A DNA stretch of 64,000 nt from Euryodendron excelsum (Eukaryota; Streptophyta; Magnoliopsida; Ericales; Pentaphylacaceae): the NCBI GenBank assembly GCA_033060915.1, contig CM065394.1:19937001-20001000 (forward strand), written 5' to 3'. Positions 60,578-64,000 of this stretch are shown here, piece by piece; position 1 is the first letter of the stretch, and each line of letters starts with the position of its first letter. The translations under genes and the position numbers were made by a program. The notes under the pieces are model-generated. The model had not been told where the DNA came from. It made no database searches and worked only from the letters and a program-made list of their open reading frames with translations.

Positions 60578-62620
60578 AAACAGAATCACCTGGTGCCTGT
60601 TACAGTGGCGCTAGGGTAAATTTCCTCTTAGCGCCACTGTGCCAGGCTATTTTTTGGCTTGGTGCCACTACTAGTGGCGCCAGCAACTTCGGAAAGTTCA
60701 TTAAGTCGGCAAGCAACGTATCTTGAGAAGATTTGGGTGCCTGTACTAATAACTACCATGCAATTTTTAGCCTGACTTCACTAAGAGTGACTCTGGAAGG
60801 TCCGAGAAGGATTTAAGGGACCGAGAATGGCCTGGTGAGTTGGAAAGGGACAGGAACCCTTGGAATAATGTCTGAGGGACAAAGGACTTGAAAAATGATG
60901 ACAAGATTTGTTAGAAGGGTTGACTGGGCCATTAGGGGCAAAATGGTCAACCGAGTCAAAAAGCTGCCGGGATGGACTCGGAATGTCCCGAAAAAAGACT
61001 CAAGATTTGAAAATATTATTTAGAATGGTCCCAAAGGCTACCGGGTTGATACCCATAGTCGGTGTGGTTGGAAAAGGCAACCGGCCCACTAGGGGCAAAA
61101 CGGTTATTTTGCACTGGGTTTGCCGGAACTGACTTGGAATGATCCAAAAAGATAAAGAAAGGTCAAGGATACTATAAAAAAACTTTCTCAGGAGGTTACC
61201 AGTTTGATACCCCAGAGCCGGTGTGGCCCCTGAGGTGTTCGGAAACCTAGGGGCAAAATGGTCATATTGATCGGAAAGCCTCGGAATTGGCCCGAAACTG
61301 ACTAGAAGGCACCTAATCATGCCGGATTGCTTTTAAGACAATCTTGGAAGGATGGAATTACCATTTTGAGGACTTATGTATTATCTCGAGAAACGTGCCG
61401 AAAAATGACCCTAGGGGCAGTTTGGTCATTTTTCACCGATGTGGACTAGCAGGCACAGGTGTTGACCTGAGTTTTGAGTGTTTCCGCCACTACGATGGCG
61501 GTCTCGTGATATAGGGGTTTGTTGGCAATTCCCTATATCGAGCTGTTTGCGAGTATTTTCGCTACTCTGACGGTTGCGATGTTTACTAGTATTTTCGCTA
61601 CTCTGACGGTAAGCGATCATTCTCGAGACTGCCTGATCTCGGAAAGCTGCTAAAGGGACCTAGCACCTGAGAAGTCAACTTTCTCAGAAGGCATGTCAAA
61701 ACGGACATTTTTGCATTGGCGGGCTAGCAGGCGCCAAAGGTGAACCGTTCTACCATCTAGAGGACTTGGGGTCTCGTCCCGGTCAACAGGTTTAAATGGA
61801 CTTACCGTTCCGAAGAAACTTTCTTCGAAAAACGTGCCGGATTGGATAGACCTACCTATTGGCCCAAGTAGGCAACCCAAGAGGGGGGGTGAATTGGGTT
61901 TTATAGAATTTGTACCAAACAATGCAACTAAAAATTGATTGAGTAATATAACAATGACTAATCAAAGTATAACTCAAACAAACAGACAATAGAATGCAAT
62001 ACAAGCAGTGAGCAGTCAAACTAGCAAACAAATACTAAGATGTAATGCAAGGAAGTAATATGTGCAAAGAGATGAAGAACACCAGATTTATAGAGGTTCG
62101 GCCAAACCTTGCCTACGTCCTCTCTTCCTCGATCCTCTCGAAGGTATTCCACTATGTAAACTTTCCTTACACAGCTGCTAGTTTTTCTCCAAGTGCCTAG
62201 CTCACTTTTACAAGAGCTCTTCTCCAAGCTCTCAAAACCCAAGAGATTTTGTCCAAGCTTCTCTCAAACTTACGAGTGATTTTGTCCAAGCTTCACTCAA
62301 ACTTTACAAGTGTTTTTCCCAAGCTACACCCAAACTCACAAGTGTTTTTCTCAAGAACACTCAAACTCACAAGTGTTTTTCTCAAGAACACCCAAACTCA
62401 CAAGTTTACAAACCAACCCAATAATAGATGAAGGTTGTACAATGAATAACTCTCTCTCAAAGAGTGGATAAACAAATTTTCAGCTCACTCAAGAACCCCC
62501 CCAAAAGAATAAAAACAGAGTATAAGATGTGGAAGATGAAATATCACTTTGTAGCACTTAATCTTGAGTTCTTCTCATGTTCTTCTTGTTCTTCATCATC
62601 ATATATGTGTTGGGGATCTT

Positions 62621-62633
62621 GTATATATAGCCT
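62621..62633 (-). promoter_or_regulatory. TATA box of LTR e
   Basis: On minus GGCTATATATACA followed by AGATCCCC; it would start transcripts near 62600 toward 61857. Confidence 0.6.
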
Positions 62634-62724
62634 TGAGTTGATTATAGCCGTTGGAGATGGATGGGAGACCATTTGATACGAAAACGGCGGAGTATAACGT
62701 TCAAAAAACTAGCCGTTACCTTAA

Positions 62725-62975
62725 ATGAGTCAACTCTTTTGCTGCAGGGGTCGACTCTTTTTGTGTTGCAGCAGATTTTTGAAGGTTCTGCCCAAATGAG
62801 TCGACTCTTTTGGTCCAGGGGTCGACTCTTTTGGTCTAAAACTGCACAATCAACTCTCTGTTGGAATGAGTCGACTCTTTTATGCTAGGGGTCGACTCTT
62901 TTGATGTTCCACCAGAATTTTCAGCCTCTGTTTGAATGAGTCGACTCTTTTGCTTGAGGGGTCGACTCTTTTTAG
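62725..62975. repeat. Array of GTCGACTCTTTT motifs in U3 of LTR e
   Basis: Four pairs of (GA)GTCGACTCTTTT words, each pair about 23 bases apart, at about 62728, 62799, 62866 and 62937; one word in the first pair is changed to GTCAACTC. GAGTCGACTC is a perfect 10-bp palindrome. The array lies about 100-340 bases upstream of the TATA box on minus. Confidence 0.85.
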
Positions 62976-64000
62976 GAAAATCCTTAACTTTTGCAATACT
63001 TCTTCAATCTTCTTCAATATCTTCAAGCTCTTTAAGGATCATCCAAATAAGGTTTCTAAGGCTTGAAAAGACTTCTTCAAGGTATGTTGACTTCAAGAAC
63101 ATCTTCAACTCTTCAAGATAAAATCAATACACTTTTGATTATATTTAGAGTTCTTCAATCAACATTACTTTTTCCATTGATCCAAGTCTTCTTCAAAATC
63201 TTCAAGAGAGCTTCCAAGACTTGAGATCTCTTTTCTTCAATTGATCTTTCATGCTTATTTGAACTTCTTCAATTTCTTTGCTTGATCTTTATCAACTTGA
63301 TTTCTTCTAGGATTCTTTAATCAATATAACTTCTTCCATCAATTCAAGACTTCAACATAATCTTCAATGAAGCTTCCAACTCTTGTGATTTCTTATCAAT
63401 ACTTTCAAGACATCTTCAAAACTTCCAAAAAAAGCTTCCACATCTTTAAGTGAGTGTCTTCTTCTTCCATTCTTGCAAGACATCTTCAAATCTTCAAGGT
63501 GAGCTTCCATGTCTTGTAAGAGTCATCTAAATGAGGTTGCAACTATGAGATTGCTGAATATATCAACTCATCATACTCATTGTCTCCATTGTTTCTTGAC
63601 AAGCTTCTTACCACAAGTTCTTCAATATCTTCAATGTGACACGTTCTCCATTGTTACTTGACAAGCTTCAACTTGTTGCTCCCCCTTTCTTTTATGCTTT
63701 ATGCCTTAATGCATTTTTCAGATTTAGAGTAGAAAAATCAACCAATTTAGAAGTTCATAGCATGCATGATGATATAGTGGACTTGATATGGCCATGAGGA
63801 TCGAGGGTCTTCATAGTGAAGTGTAAACCATATTTGTATGGTACCAGCTCTTCGGTCTTCAATTCTACTTGAAATCCTTTGTTGTATTTGCACTTCAATT
63901 TGTACTTTAGTCTTCAAGAATTGATTCCATGTCAACTTGAATACTCTTCAAATAATCTTGCTTGAGTGCTTTGCTTCTTTGAATAACTTCTTGGATCATC

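Larger units (their letters stand above)
43951..61856 (-). mobile_element. Large Tat/Ogre-like gypsy element d: gag plus antisense PMD gene, no pol
   Basis: Long LTRs (43951-48816 and 57499-61856, the latter cut by element e) flank 8.7 kb. The sense is minus: PBS at 57479-57496, gag at 55926-53910, polypurine tract at 48817-48840. Between gag and the antisense PMD gene (50137-51981) only about 1.9 kb without recognisable coding sequence remains, so reverse transcriptase, RNase H and integrase are absent. This is a non-autonomous, gag-bearing element (TR-GAG-like) with an additional antisense ORF. The 5 bases before the element are CTTCT; the second copy of the target duplication is outside the window. 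Confidence 0.85.
57499..61856 (-). repeat. 5' LTR of element d, truncated at its start by element e
   Basis: Collinear with 43951-48392. Homology stops after GATAGACCTACC at 61856, so about 425 bases of U3 (the equivalent of 48393-48816) are missing from the window. It contains a 41-base G run that the other LTR lacks. Confidence 0.92.
61857..64000 (-). repeat. LTR of a further element (e), probably copia-type, runs off the window
   Basis: Starts TATTGGCCCAAG exactly where the gypsy LTR is cut; in reverse this is CTTGGGCCAATA, like an LTR end CCAACA with one change. The block AATTCACCCCCCCTCTTGGG (minus) just inside is typical of the R-U5 part of plant copia LTRs. A TATA box on minus lies at 62621-62633. 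No PBS is adjacent on the left, so this is a 3' or solo LTR in minus orientation. From about 62990 the sequence is dominated by CTTCAA words. The right boundary is outside the window. Confidence 0.6.

Overview
This 64-kb window looks like plant nuclear DNA, most likely from a eudicot; the species cannot be named from the sequence. It is AT-rich and shows no intact host gene, tRNA, rRNA or CRISPR array. Nearly everything recognisable is transposable-element DNA: Ty3/gypsy LTR elements of the Tat/Ogre type, a Ty1/copia element, an old Helitron and MITE-like foldbacks. Almost all coding sequences are broken. Where the original frame can be followed, most premature stops are TAG or TAA that sit one C-to-T change from a glutamine codon, as expected for old methylated repeats.

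Layout. 1-2062 is the end of a large gypsy LTR, sense on +. 2063-4431 is mixed intergenic DNA with a GA microsatellite and a possible MITE. 4457-8221 is a complete solo LTR of a related family with the 5-bp target duplication ATAAG, inserted inside an older foldback. 9.0-10.56 kb is a duplicated segment containing a Helitron 5' end. 11.87-23.28 kb is a decayed Helitron read on the minus strand, with an RPA-like gene and a Rep/helicase gene. 23.31-23.84 kb is a MITE with long inverted ends. 23.85-27.84 kb is anonymous apart from three perfect 55-bp tandem copies. From 27.84 kb to the end there is one stack of nested insertions.

The nest, oldest to youngest. (a) A gypsy LTR begins at 27841. (b) It is interrupted at 28826 by a Ty1/copia element of SIRE-like type (LTR, PBS, gag, protease, integrase, RT, RNase H, then an extra ORF resembling the 'putative plant transposon protein' family). 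(c) The copia protein is split at 32378-39889 by a gypsy element with 600-bp LTRs and target duplication ATAGC. (d) The copia tail is interrupted at 43951 by an approximately 18-kb gypsy element with LTRs of about 4.9 kb. (e) The 5' LTR of d is cut at 61857 by another LTR that runs off the window.

The most interesting biology is in c and d. Both are gypsy elements read on the minus strand that have gag (plus protease in c) but no recognisable reverse transcriptase domain or integrase. Both carry, on the opposite (+) strand, an unrelated gene with a short phase-0 GT-AG intron: a Transposase_28-like gene in c and a plant mobile domain (PMD/MAIN-like) gene in d. Antisense introns would not be removed from the genomic RNA of the element, so they can persist through retrotransposition. 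The parts are known for Tat-lineage elements; this combination of pol loss and a spliced antisense gene in two nested elements deserves a closer look.
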